Part shown: piece after piece, positions 8,154 to 16,114 of the stretch
How the letters are laid out: each line of letters begins with the position of its first letter
How positions within the stretch are numbered: the first letter of the stretch is position 1
DNA from: Clostridium zeae
GTDB taxonomy: Bacteria > Bacillota > Clostridia > Clostridiales > Clostridiaceae
Assembly: GCF_017312485.1 (NCBI RefSeq)
Contig: NZ_BMBA01000003.1
Location: 316,921-380,920, forward strand
Direction: 5' to 3'
DNA: 64,000 bases
The notes under the pieces: generated by a model
What the model saw: the letters and a program-made list of their open reading frames with translations, nothing else
What the model was told of the DNA's origin: nothing
Database searches by the model: none
Program-made: the position numbers and the translations under genes

Positions 8154-9350
8154 TTGAGTAATAAGTTAAATTTATTAGAATTAAAAGTTATAGATGAAAT
8201 AGAAAAAAGTAAAAATAAATATATAGACATAAGTCATAGTATCCACGATAAGCCTGAGCTTGGAAACAAAGAATTTTTTGCTTCTGCTTTACTTTCTGAT
8301 ACTTTGGCTAAAGAAGGTTTTAATATCGAGACAGGTGTTGCAGGCCATGAAACAGCTTTTATAGCTAAAAAAAGATCCAACAAGAATGGTCCAACTATTG
8401 CTTTTTTAGCTGAATACGATGCACTTCCTGGTCTAGGTCATGCTTGTGGCCATAATATAATTGGTACTCTAAGTACAGCATCTGCAATAGCATTATCAAA
8501 AGTTTTAGATGAAATTGGAGGAGAAATAAGAGTTTTTGGAACCCCTGCCGAGGAAGGTGGAGAAAATGGAAGCGCTAAAGGTAGTTTTGTAAATCACGGG
8601 CTACTAGCAGATGTAGATGCTAGTTTAATAATCCATCCAGGCAATAAAAACTACCCAACTGGTCCTTCTCTTGCTGTTGATCCACTGGATTTCGAGTTTA
8701 TAGGCAAGCCTGCTCATGCGGCAGCTTCTCCACATGAAGGTATAAATGCTCTAGATGCTGTAATAGCACTTTTTAATGGAATAAATGCATTAAGACAGCA
8801 TGTTACACCTGATGTACGAATTCACGGAATAATAACTCACGGAGGAGATGCTCCTAATATAATTCCTGAATATGCTAAAGCTAGATTCTTTATACGTGCC
8901 ACAACAAGAAAAACTTGCGATGAAGTGACTGAAAAAATTAAGAATATAGCACACGGTGCCGCTTTAGCTACAGGAGCTAAAGTCAATATAATTGCTTTTC
9001 AAAATAAAATTGATAATATCCTCATCAATAAAACCTTTGATGAGTTATTTATAAAGAAAGCTGCTCTACTTGGATTACAAATATCAACTGAACAAACCAA
9101 AGGTTTTGGCTCCACAGATGTCGGAAACATAAGCCATGTTGTCCCAACCATACATCCTCATGTAAAAATAGGACCTGAAACTTTAGTTGGCCATACTGTA
9201 GATTTTAGAGAAGCTGCTGTATCCGAAGAAGGCGATTACGGTCTTATAGTAGGTGCTAAAATTTTAGCCATTACCGCACTTTCCTTATTTACTAATGAAG
9301 AAAACTTAAAGGCTATTAAAGAAGACTTTCTAAGAAATAAGGAAATTTAA
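8154..9350 (+). CDS. M20-family amidohydrolase / N-acyl-amino-acid deacylase
   Basis: A 398-residue metallohydrolase of peptidase family M20 (subfamily with AbgB, aminoacylase and YxeP-like enzymes). Metal and catalytic motifs: FLAEYDALPGLGHACGHN, GTPAEEGGENG and a lid-domain GKPAHAA; His near the C-terminus in GHTVDF. It should hydrolyse an acyl or aminoacyl amide. The start is TTG with GGGGG 9 bases upstream. The SAM-I riboswitch suggests its substrate yields a sulfur amino acid, for example an N-acyl-cysteine or N-acyl-methionine, as for S-box or Cys-controlled deacylases of bacilli; this is inference. Monocistronic. Confidence 0.9.
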   Translation: MSNKLNLLELKVIDEIEKSKNKYIDISHSIHDKPELGNKEFFASALLSDTLAKEGFNIETGVAGHETAFIAKKRSNKNGPTIAFLAEYDALPGLGHACGHNIIGTLSTASAIALSKVLDEIGGEIRVFGTPAEEGGENGSAKGSFVNHGLLADVDASLIIHPGNKNYPTGPSLAVDPLDFEFIGKPAHAAASPHEGINALDAVIALFNGINALRQHVTPDVRIHGIITHGGDAPNIIPEYAKARFFIRATTRKTCDEVTEKIKNIAHGAALATGAKVNIIAFQNKIDNILINKTFDELFIKKAALLGLQISTEQTKGFGSTDVGNISHVVPTIHPHVKIGPETLVGHTVDFREAAVSEEGDYGLIVGAKILAITALSLFTNEENLKAIKEDFLRNKEI

Positions 9351-9360
9351 TATAAAAATA

Positions 9361-9438
9361 AGATGAAATGATTGTTGAAATATTTTAACTTATAGAGTTG
9401 ACCCCTCCATATTTAAACATTCTGTCATCATTTCATCT
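9361..9438. terminator. Bidirectional terminator between convergent genes
   Basis: AGATGAAATGAT (9361-9372) pairs with ATCATTTCATCT (9427-9438) over a long loop, followed by TTTTTT on the plus strand. Confidence 0.7.
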
Positions 9439-9448
9439 TTTTTATTTT

Positions 9449-10327
9449 CTATAAGCTTTTCTCAGCAACAATAGTGAAAGTTTTAGGAATTCCCTTATCA
9501 AAAGTTTCTGAAGATAAATTAGGTTCTTCTTCTAAACTTTTAATAATTAGACCTGAAGTAGCAACACTTGTAACTATCTCACCAAGGGTCCATCTACGAA
9601 GGAATACCTTTTTAGGTTCATCATTCTCTGAATATTTATGATAAGATACATCCTTTTCTTCTAAAGAAGTATCAAAATAATCACCAGTTACCTTGTGCTT
9701 TCGTACCTTTGCAGTAGAGCCTCTAGAACTTATGAGCTTAGTAGATATAGGATGAAAGTCTCTTATTAAAGCAATACCTTTTTTATTAAGAAGCTCATAT
9801 ATTACCTTCATAAATGGAGCTAAATCTGTGAAATAATGTAGTATCCCCATCTCAGCAAATACAATATCATAATTAGCTAACAATTGTTCCATTGGCAGCT
9901 TTAATACATCAGATACTATATATTCTATTTGTACTCCTGCTGCCTCTGCAAGATCCAAAGCATATCTCTTATTACCTTCCGAGAAATCAACTACAGTAAC
10001 TTGTGCCCCAAGTAAAGCTAATGCAACAGCCTTATTACCATTAGACCCCATCAGGTTCATTATCTTCTTTCCTTTTACATCCCCAAACTTATCATTAAGT
10101 ATAGAAAGTAACCCTTCAGGATTTTTACTTATTCTCTCTGCAGCTTCTTCTGGTGTTCCAAACCTATTCACCCATGCATTGTAGGTTTCTTTATTCCATA
10201 TCTCTTCATTACTATCTATAACAACCTTGTTTTCACTATCCAAGTTATTAAAATTCATTACTTCTGGTGTATCTAATTTTTCTTCCAATTTGAAATCCTC
10301 CAAATTCTTTAAACCAATAATTTTCAT
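9449..10327 (-). CDS. Class I SAM-dependent methyltransferase
   Basis: A 292-residue cytoplasmic protein with a methyltransferase core from about residue 85: motif I KIMNLMGSNGNKAVALALL, acidic strand end VVDFSEGN, then YDIVFAEMGILHYF and a GIALIRDFHP strand. The first 80 residues carry WVNRFGTPEEAAERI, which I do not recognise as a domain. Substrate unknown. The ATG has no ribosome binding site; an extended -10 element (TGGTATAAT) ends 5 bases before it, so the message may be leaderless. It stands alone between terminator-like hairpins. Confidence 0.82.
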   Translation of the reverse strand: MKIIGLKNLEDFKLEEKLDTPEVMNFNNLDSENKVVIDSNEEIWNKETYNAWVNRFGTPEEAAERISKNPEGLLSILNDKFGDVKGKKIMNLMGSNGNKAVALALLGAQVTVVDFSEGNKRYALDLAEAAGVQIEYIVSDVLKLPMEQLLANYDIVFAEMGILHYFTDLAPFMKVIYELLNKKGIALIRDFHPISTKLISSRGSTAKVRKHKVTGDYFDTSLEEKDVSYHKYSENDEPKKVFLRRWTLGEIVTSVATSGLIIKSLEEEPNLSSETFDKGIPKTFTIVAEKSL

Positions 10328-10332
10328 ATCAG

Positions 10333-10341
10333 ATTATACCA
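10333..10341 (-). promoter_or_regulatory. Extended -10 promoter directly at the methyltransferase start
   Basis: TGG followed by TATAAT on the minus strand, ending 5 bases before the ATG at 10327, which predicts transcription starting at or within a base of the start codon. No good -35 is visible, as is common for extended -10 promoters. Confidence 0.5.
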
Positions 10342-10358
10342 TCTATTCTGCTTATTTA

Positions 10359-10394
10359 CTAAGAATTTATTATACTTAATACAATAATTCTTAG
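10359..10394 (-). terminator. Hairpin after the SigY-like operon
   Basis: CTAAGAATT and AATTCTTAG pair over a loop that can extend the stem. It has no strong U-tract, so the assignment as terminator is weak. Confidence 0.4.
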
Positions 10395-10428
10395 TGATTT
10401 CAAAAGAACTCTAAGCATTATTACAGTT

Positions 10429-10860
10429 TTATTTCCATGATAAATTGAATTCACCCTTGGTTTTCTCTCCTACAACTTGTATATGGCAGGTACCTTTTTC
10501 TTTTGCTGTATATTTAAATACACCACTGTTATCTTCAAGTAGGTTCTTTATTTCTTTATCTTCTTCGTTGAAAAAGATAATTTTCAAGCTTCCTTCTTTT
10601 ACAGCAGATGAATAATTAATAGTCAACTCCTCATCAGCTTTAACTTTTATTCTCTTATTTACAGAACCATTAAAATAGTTATAGCTCTTATTCCATGAAC
10701 TGAGGGTTGAGGTTTCAAAAGCCCCTCTTTCACTAAAACTATCCGTATAAAACTTACCATTAAATGTACCTTTTATAAGTACAGTAATTGCTAATGCCAC
10801 TACCATTATCACTACAATAAATATTATCCATATATGCTTATACTTTTTAAATATCTCCAT
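10429..10860 (-). CDS. Membrane-anchored extracellular protein of the SigY-like operon
   Basis: A 143-residue protein with one N-terminal membrane segment (about 10-31) and an outside domain rich in beta-type sequence (ELTINYSSAVKEGSLKIIF, CHIQVVGEKTKG). No enzymatic motif is visible and I do not recognise the family. It is the last gene of the unit sigma factor, YxlC-like protein, zinc-ribbon protein, this gene; the gap to the preceding gene is 25 bases and AGGAGG lies before its ATG. A role in envelope sensing or stress is inference from context. Confidence 0.75.
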   Translation of the reverse strand: MEIFKKYKHIWIIFIVVIMVVALAITVLIKGTFNGKFYTDSFSERGAFETSTLSSWNKSYNYFNGSVNKRIKVKADEELTINYSSAVKEGSLKIIFFNEEDKEIKNLLEDNSGVFKYTAKEKGTCHIQVVGEKTKGEFNLSWK

Positions 10861-10885
10861 ATCAATTTCCTCCTAAACATTAAAA

Positions 10886-11236
10886 TTAATTATCTTGGTA
10901 CTTATTCTTACACTTAGGACAATAATTCCAACTTTCTTTCATAATACCTCCACAGCTTCCGCAAATTTTTCCTACATCTGCTCCACAGTTTGTGCATATG
11001 GTTAATCCTCGCTCTAAAAGTGATCCACATGCTTTGCACTTTTCTTCTCTTCCTCTTGTAATCAATATATAAACTATTAAAGAAACCGGAACGCTGAATA
11101 GTGCTAAAATAGCCCATCCTAATGCAAATCTCTCATTTCTATTTCTTGCATCTAAATATACCCACAACGACTGTCCAAGCCAAAATAAAAGAATGATAAA
11201 GCTTCCGCTAAAGACTGCCAACTCACCTAAACTCAT
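10886..11236 (-). CDS. Two-helix membrane protein with double zinc ribbon
   Basis: A 116-residue protein. Residues 5-60 hold two membrane segments with LWVYLDARNRNERFALGWAI between them, a pattern like the phospholipase-D N-terminal (PLDc_N) small membrane proteins and like B. subtilis YxlD. The C-terminal 45 residues carry four CxxC pairs (CKAC, CTNC, CGSC, CPKC), enough for two zinc ribbons facing the cytoplasm. Its start overlaps the stop of the YxlC-like gene by 4 bases, which implies coupling. The likely role is a partner of the anti-sigma protein in holding the sigma factor; this is inferred from the SigY operon of B. subtilis. Confidence 0.82.
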   Translation of the reverse strand: MSLGELAVFSGSFIILLFWLGQSLWVYLDARNRNERFALGWAILALFSVPVSLIVYILITRGREEKCKACGSLLERGLTICTNCGADVGKICGSCGGIMKESWNYCPKCKNKYQDN

Positions 11237-11550
11237 GAAACAACTCCTCCTTTAATTCTCTTTTGTAACTTAGGAAGCATAATTAATGGTATTAAAAGAG
11301 ACATAAAACCATTTATACTTATCCATATAACAACACCCATTCTGATTAATATATTAAACTGCATTATAAGCACTAAGGTCACTACTCCACCATATACAAA
11401 ATCAGATATAATAAGCTTCTTCTTTTTTTCTTTATCCTGAACCTTGTCAATTAAATCAATGACGTTTAACTTTTTAATAAGCCCTAGCTCTTCTAATGAG
11501 CTGTCATCAAGCAACTTATTTTCATCAAAAATACTTTCATTCCTCTTCAT
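11233..11550 (-). CDS. YxlC-like putative anti-sigma membrane protein
   Basis: A 105-residue protein: a charged cytoplasmic N-terminus of about 55 residues (FDENKLLDDSSLEELGLIKK) and two membrane segments. Size, topology and position directly after an ECF sigma gene match YxlC, reported as a negative regulator of SigY in B. subtilis. I start it at the ATG at 11550, which has AAGGAGGTG 7 bases upstream and overlaps the sigma gene by 14 bases; the longer reading to 11580 lacks a site. The anti-sigma role is inferred. Confidence 0.78.
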   Translation of the reverse strand: MKRNESIFDENKLLDDSSLEELGLIKKLNVIDLIDKVQDKEKKKKLIISDFVYGGVVTLVLIMQFNILIRMGVVIWISINGFMSLLIPLIMLPKLQKRIKGGVVS

Positions 11551-12091
11551 AAATAGACACCTCCTTAGACTTAAACACACTCTTTAATCCCTTAATTGTA
11601 TTGTGTAGTCGTGACTTTACAGTCCCTTCTGCGCACCCCATTATATTACTTATCTCTTCTAAGCTGTAGCCGTAATAATGTTTTAATATAAAGGTTACTC
11701 TTTTTTCATAGCTTAAAGTTTGTAATTCCTTTAAAACTTCTTCAACCTGCAGTTTTGCTTCTATTTTATCTTCAACTTCTGATCCTTTACTTATAAATGA
11801 ATCATCACTCATTTCTTCAAATCTAATCTTTTTTTGCCTATTATAATTATTTCTGTATAAGTTTAAAGCTATTTTTATAAGCCATGTTGAAAACTTACTG
11901 TCTCCTTTATAAGACTTTATATTTACAATTGCCTTCATAAGGGTTTCCTGAAGTAGATCTTCAGAGAGATAAATATCTCCAGTAAGCTTTATTATAAAAC
12001 CATTAAGAGTTTTATAGTTTTGTTCAATTAATCCGCTAAGTGCCTGTTTATCTCCAGCTTTAGCTCTAGTTAAAAGTTCTTGCTCTTTCAA
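11537..12091 (-). CDS. ECF RNA polymerase sigma factor (SigY-like)
   Basis: A 184-residue sigma-70 family protein of the ECF group, with region 2 (about 15-85; DIYLSEDLLQETLMKAIVNI, then FSTWLIKIALNLYRN) and region 4 (about 125-175; SYEKRVTFILKHYYGYSLEE, then GCAEGTVKSRLHN). It should direct RNA polymerase to a small regulon including this operon. The start codon is TTG behind AAGGAGGAG. Downstream lie the YxlC-like protein, a zinc-ribbon membrane protein and an anchored protein, so activity is probably set by membrane sequestration. Confidence 0.9.
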   Translation of the reverse strand: MKEQELLTRAKAGDKQALSGLIEQNYKTLNGFIIKLTGDIYLSEDLLQETLMKAIVNIKSYKGDSKFSTWLIKIALNLYRNNYNRQKKIRFEEMSDDSFISKGSEVEDKIEAKLQVEEVLKELQTLSYEKRVTFILKHYYGYSLEEISNIMGCAEGTVKSRLHNTIKGLKSVFKSKEVSIYEEE

Positions 12092-12126
12092 AGTTTTATC
12101 TCCTCCTTACTCCATTCATTAAATAA

Positions 12127-12151
12127 GACAATCAAGTGTAAAAAAAGTTCA
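12127..12151 (-). promoter_or_regulatory. Candidate ECF-type autoregulatory promoter
   Basis: On the minus strand TGAAC (12151-12147), a 16-base spacer, TGTC (12130-12127). TGAAC and a GTC-type -10 at this spacing are typical of ECF sigma targets such as SigY. It lies about 35 bases upstream of the sigma gene. Confidence 0.4.
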
Positions 12152-12314
12152 TTATTTAAAATAATTTCCTCAACTAATTATATCTTATTATAGTGTTCCA
12201 CTAGCATCTCTTAGGATTAAATTTGTGAAATATGATAAGATTAATGTTGAAATAAAACATTAGTTCTCATAAATATAGGTTATTGATATTAATAAAATTT
12301 TAAGGAGTTATATT

Positions 12315-12866
12315 ATGAATAGATGTTCTTGGTGCGGAAACGATGAGTTATACATTAAATATCATGATGAAGAGTGGGGTGTTCCTGTCCATGATGATAA
12401 AAAACATTTTGAATTTCTTGTTTTAGAATCAGCTCAGGCAGGCTTAAGCTGGATTACCATACTAAGAAAGAGAGAAAATTATAGGACAGCTTATGATGAT
12501 TTTGATGTTATTAAAGTCTCACAATATAATGAAGAAAAAGTAGAAGAGCTACTAAATAATGTAGGCATAATAAGAAACAGAAGAAAAATTGAAGCCTCCA
12601 TTAGTAATGCAAAGGAGTTTCTAAAAATCCAAAAAGAATTTGGCAGCTTTGATAATTACATTTGGAGCTTTATAGATAATAAGCAGATATTAAATCACTG
12701 GAATGACTTATCAAAGCTTCCTGCAAACACAGCTTTATCTGATAAAATTAGCAAAGCTTTAAAGAAGAGAGGTTTTAAATTTTTAGGAACAACTATAATA
12801 TACTCTTACCTCCAAGCAGTAGGACTAATAGATGACCATATAGATAGTTGTTTTAAACGACAATAA
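12315..12866 (+). CDS. tag: DNA-3-methyladenine glycosylase I
   Basis: A 183-residue Tag-family base excision repair enzyme that removes 3-methyladenine from alkylated DNA. Family landmarks: N-terminal RCSWCGNDELYIKYHDEEWG with the zinc ligands Cys and His, FLVLESAQAGLSWITIL, and C-terminal DDHIDSCF with the remaining zinc His and Cys. Length is typical. The ATG follows AAGGAG. It is a single gene ending before repeat copy B2 and a bidirectional terminator. Confidence 0.95.
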   Translation: MNRCSWCGNDELYIKYHDEEWGVPVHDDKKHFEFLVLESAQAGLSWITILRKRENYRTAYDDFDVIKVSQYNEEKVEELLNNVGIIRNRRKIEASISNAKEFLKIQKEFGSFDNYIWSFIDNKQILNHWNDLSKLPANTALSDKISKALKKRGFKFLGTTIIYSYLQAVGLIDDHIDSCFKRQ

Positions 12867-12887
12867 TCGTAATGCTTATTCTACAAA

Positions 12888-12943
12888 GGTGCTCTTAAAG
12901 TACCATGTTGAAAATTAAGCAGTCATCCGATGCTTTAATGAGC
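12888..12943 (+). repeat. Dispersed repeat family B, copy 2
   Basis: Matches 27873-27932 closely (shared blocks ACCATGTTGAAA, ATTAAGC, CATCCGATGCTTTAATGAGC). It keeps the TTAAAGTA/TGCTTTAA pairing (12895-12902 with 12931-12938, one G-U) but lacks the downstream arm that forms the long stem in the 27873 copy. Confidence 0.7.
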
Positions 12944-12963
12944 GAATTATAAACAAAAAAATA

Positions 12964-13004
12964 AGTCTAGATTATTGTGTTGTTCTATTACAATCATCTA
13001 GACT
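12964..13004. terminator. Bidirectional terminator between tag and the FMN/ferredoxin gene
   Basis: AGTCTAGAT (12964-12972) pairs with ATCTAGACT (12996-13004), extended inward by ATTGT/ACAAT. Confidence 0.75.
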
Positions 13005-13041
13005 ATTTAACTTTTGTATATTTTCTTGCTAATTAACTATC

Positions 13042-14814
13042 TTACTTTGCCTTGCTTAAAGCATTTTGAACTGCTTCAATGATTCCTCTAGAGCTAAAGG
13101 TTGCACCTGAAACTGTGTCTACACTAGTTGATTGTGCTGAAACAATTTCATTTGTCATAGTATTTTCAGCATAGCTATAGAATCTTGGAGTATCTTGAGA
13201 AGATACTGTTTCTACTTTAGTGATTTTTCCACCAGCAACAGTAACAGACATTTCTGTTGTACCGCCTCTAAATCCTGTGCCTGTACCTGTATAGGTTCCA
13301 TCCTTATACTTAGCAGATGCTGTACTTGATGAAGCACCTCCATTAGTTCCTGAGTTACTGCTTGAAGAACTATTTGAAGCTGAATTATTAGTTGACGTGC
13401 TGCTTGAAGCTCCGTTACTTGTAGAATTGCTATCCTGACCACTTTGATTTGCTCCACCAACACTATCACCTTTATGACCAAATCCAGTACTTCCATTTGT
13501 GTTGCTACTTTGCTCATTTGAATTTACATTATTATCTGCTGAACTAGCTACATTGCCATTATTATCAGAAGAACTATTACTACTTGATGATTCACTAGAA
13601 TTATTTTCATCGCTAGTGCTTGTTGAAGTAGAACCATTAGTTGCTTGATTTAAAGCGGCCTCAACTGCACTTATGATTCCATTACTTGTGAACGTAGCAC
13701 CTGAAACTGTGTCAACTTGAGTTGATTGCGCTGAAATTATTTCATTTATTACTGTACCTGATGCTCTGTCATAATATCTTGGAGTATCTTGTGAAGATAC
13801 TGTTTGGATATCTGAAATTTGACCATTTTGTATTGTAACCGAAACTGTAGTTGTACCACCTCTAAATCCTGTACCACTGCCAGTATATGTTCCATCTTTA
13901 TAATTAGATGTTTTATTTGTAATACTTGAGCTCATGGTAATACTGCTTGCTGAAGATATTCCAGCCTTAGTTAAAACTGCACCTGTAAGATTAGTCAATC
14001 CATAAACACCAGCAAAGGTAGCAATGGCTACAGAGCTAGCTAATGCAGGATTTAAATCTTCTCCAGCTATATTCACAACAGTGTTTTTTCTAGGGCATAT
14101 CTCTATACATTTTAAGCACTCAATACATTCTCCACCTTTTACACTCTCATTTTTATAAAGAGGGATTCCCATTGAGCATACATTAGTGCAAGCTCTACAT
14201 TTTCCACATTTCTCAGTTGGTTTATCTATTTTTAAAATTCCTATCTTAGATATTATTGAAAATACTGCTCCTAAAGGACACAAATATCTACAAAAGAATC
14301 TTTCAACAAAAAATGCACCTATTGTTATAAGTACTAACAGTATAAGACCTATAAGTAAACCTGAAACAACATTCGAAAAATCAGTTATTTGAGCAAAAGC
14401 ATCCCATGGACTTGTACCTTCTAAAATATTACTTCCTAGTGTGCAAGTAACTATTAAAAGCATAAGCAAAACACCATATTTCACATACTTTAATGCTGCA
14501 TCTACTTTTTCATCTACTCTAAACTTAACTTTAAATACATTCTTTGCTATTAAATGTACCCAATCATTATATGTTCCAAAGGCACAAAACCATCCACAAA
14601 AAACTCTTCCCATAAGCACGGTGAAAAGAATAACTATAATAAATTCACTTAAAGCTGGCAGAGCTTTAATAAAATGAAAGTTACCACTAATTATCATCTT
14701 GTATACAGTTTTAAGTTCAGTAAAGGTCAATGTATACAGACCAGGTAATAATATAAAGAAGATCAGTTGAACTATATGTCTTAATATCTGGATTTTTTTT
14801 ATTTTTTTAGCCAT
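13042..14814 (-). CDS. NapH-like 4Fe-4S membrane protein with two flavinylated FMN-binding domains
   Basis: A 590-residue putative electron-transfer protein. The N-terminal 250 residues hold about five membrane segments with NapH/NosR-type cysteine loops (FCGWFCAFG, FCRYLCPLG) and two ferredoxin clusters (CGKCRACTNVC, CIECLKCIEICP). After a further hydrophobic segment come FMN-binding domain 1 (about 305-392), a Ser/Asn/Gly-rich linker of about 110 residues, and FMN-binding domain 2 (about 503-590). Each FMN domain ends in DTVSGAT, matching the DxxSGAT site where ApbE attaches FMN to the Thr. ApbE is encoded 85 bases upstream. Electrons probably pass from a cytoplasmic or menaquinone donor through Fe-S centres to outside flavins; the terminal acceptor is unknown. 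Confidence 0.9.
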   Translation of the reverse strand: MAKKIKKIQILRHIVQLIFFILLPGLYTLTFTELKTVYKMIISGNFHFIKALPALSEFIIVILFTVLMGRVFCGWFCAFGTYNDWVHLIAKNVFKVKFRVDEKVDAALKYVKYGVLLMLLIVTCTLGSNILEGTSPWDAFAQITDFSNVVSGLLIGLILLVLITIGAFFVERFFCRYLCPLGAVFSIISKIGILKIDKPTEKCGKCRACTNVCSMGIPLYKNESVKGGECIECLKCIEICPRKNTVVNIAGEDLNPALASSVAIATFAGVYGLTNLTGAVLTKAGISSASSITMSSSITNKTSNYKDGTYTGSGTGFRGGTTTVSVTIQNGQISDIQTVSSQDTPRYYDRASGTVINEIISAQSTQVDTVSGATFTSNGIISAVEAALNQATNGSTSTSTSDENNSSESSSSNSSSDNNGNVASSADNNVNSNEQSSNTNGSTGFGHKGDSVGGANQSGQDSNSTSNGASSSTSTNNSASNSSSSSNSGTNGGASSSTASAKYKDGTYTGTGTGFRGGTTEMSVTVAGGKITKVETVSSQDTPRFYSYAENTMTNEIVSAQSTSVDTVSGATFSSRGIIEAVQNALSKAK

Positions 14815-14899
14815 GTTTTTACTCCTCTTAAGCGACGACTTAGCTTAATATTATTATTCTTTAATTAATTCATGAGACAATTTTAATTTCTGGGCAATA

Positions 14900-15946
14900 T
14901 TATACTGTCCCAAGTTGAAATTCTTCATTTGTTATTGTTAATAATTTCTTAATCCCTTCAGTTGCATATATCTTTTTATCCTTAGTTATGAAAATCCCAT
15001 CAATTCCATCCACAGTTTCTAAAATTTCCAATGATTTTTCCACACCTAAAATAAATATTCCTGTTGATAAACCATCTCCATCTATTGAATTGTCAGATAT
15101 TATTGTTGAACTAACAATTTCACTCTCTGCAGGAAATCCTGTTCTTACGTCTAAAATATGATGATATTTATTTCCTCCAATAGCAAAATACTTCTCATAA
15201 TCTCCAGAAGTTACAACAGACTTGTCAGTTACACTTATTGTCATAACATAGTTCCCTCTTGGTTTAAAAGGATCTTGTATACCTACTATCCATGGACTTC
15301 CATTCTCTTTATTACCGAGAGCATATATATTGCCTCCAAGATCTATAAGTCCACTTTTCACCTTATATTTCTTAAATATATTTCTAACTTCATCAGCAGC
15401 ATACCCCTTTGCAATACCACCTAGATCTAATTGCTGATCATATTTTCTAAGCATTACTGAGTAGTTTGTTTTATCTAGTAGTATGTCTTTATAATTTACA
15501 AGCTGTGTCTTTTCTGTAATCTTCTCTTTCTCAGGCACTTTATTTTGCTTGCCACTAGAGTTCCAAAGTTCTACTAGCGGTCTTATAGTGGGATCAAAAG
15601 TTCCTTCTAAAACTTTACTATACTTAACAGCTTTTTCAATTACTTCATATGTGTCCTTACTTACAAGCTCATAAGAATTTCCTGCCTTGGCATTTATTCT
15701 TTTTATATCACTTGATTCTTTGAACGCTGACATTTTATCATCTATATCATTTATTCTTGTTATAGCCTCTGTTATTGCTTTTTCAGCACCTTTTCCTGTT
15801 GCTCTTAAATGTACGATAGTACCTAAGCCATAACTATTTCTTATTATTGTACCGTTGCCATTATCTCCAGTTATAAATATAACTATTATAATTACTGCAA
15901 TTATTAATATAGATAATATACCTAACATAGCCATAAACTCATTCAA
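14900..15946 (-). CDS. apbE: FAD:protein FMN transferase (ApbE)
   Basis: A 348-residue ApbE-family lipo- or membrane-anchored enzyme with one N-terminal membrane segment. It transfers FMN from FAD onto Thr in DxxSGAT motifs of exported proteins. Landmarks: GTIVHLRATG, ISAFKESSDIKRIN-like region, GGIAKGYAADEV, GLIDLGGNIYALG and HHILDVRTGFPAES. The start is TTG at 15946 with GAGGTGG 6 bases upstream; the ATG at 15961 has no site. Its substrate is almost certainly the twin FMN-domain protein encoded next. Phased direct repeats at 16016-16056 precede it, see findings. Confidence 0.93.
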   Translation of the reverse strand: MNEFMAMLGILSILIIAVIIIVIFITGDNGNGTIIRNSYGLGTIVHLRATGKGAEKAITEAITRINDIDDKMSAFKESSDIKRINAKAGNSYELVSKDTYEVIEKAVKYSKVLEGTFDPTIRPLVELWNSSGKQNKVPEKEKITEKTQLVNYKDILLDKTNYSVMLRKYDQQLDLGGIAKGYAADEVRNIFKKYKVKSGLIDLGGNIYALGNKENGSPWIVGIQDPFKPRGNYVMTISVTDKSVVTSGDYEKYFAIGGNKYHHILDVRTGFPAESEIVSSTIISDNSIDGDGLSTGIFILGVEKSLEILETVDGIDGIFITKDKKIYATEGIKKLLTITNEEFQLGTV

Positions 15947-15999
15947 ATAGGACCACCTCATCAATATAATCTTTTAAGCCTCTTCCAACTGATATTGTT

Positions 16000-16056
16000 A
16001 TTATAAAAAACCAAACTGAGTAAAACATTAATACAAACTGAGAATTAGCTGAGAAT
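16000..16056 (-). promoter_or_regulatory. Promoter with 11-bp-phased direct repeats ahead of apbE
   Basis: CTGAG repeats (plus-strand reading) begin at 16016, 16038 and 16049, spaced 22 and 11 bases; the last two extend to CTGAGAAT. A TATAAT (16005-16000, minus strand) lies 11 bases beyond the nearest repeat, and the -35 position is poor. This is the layout of OmpR/PhoB-type response regulator boxes that replace a -35. The gap 15947-16270 otherwise holds only the terminator at 16115-16169. Confidence 0.55.
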
Positions 16057-16114
16057 CTGGTAAACTAATTTAGAACATACAAAAAACTAAATAAAAAGCT
16101 TTTAAAAGCACAGT

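Noticed and set aside
8018-8230. Minus-strand 70-codon frame over the M20 leader and gene start
   Set aside because: It runs antisense through repeat A, a terminator and the M20 start, has no ribosome binding site, and is a shadow.
13212-13517. 101-codon frame inside the FMN/ferredoxin gene
   Set aside because: A second frame of the Ser/Asn-rich linker coding sequence; its Leu/Ile/Gln/Val-rich translation is an artefact of the repeat-like codons.
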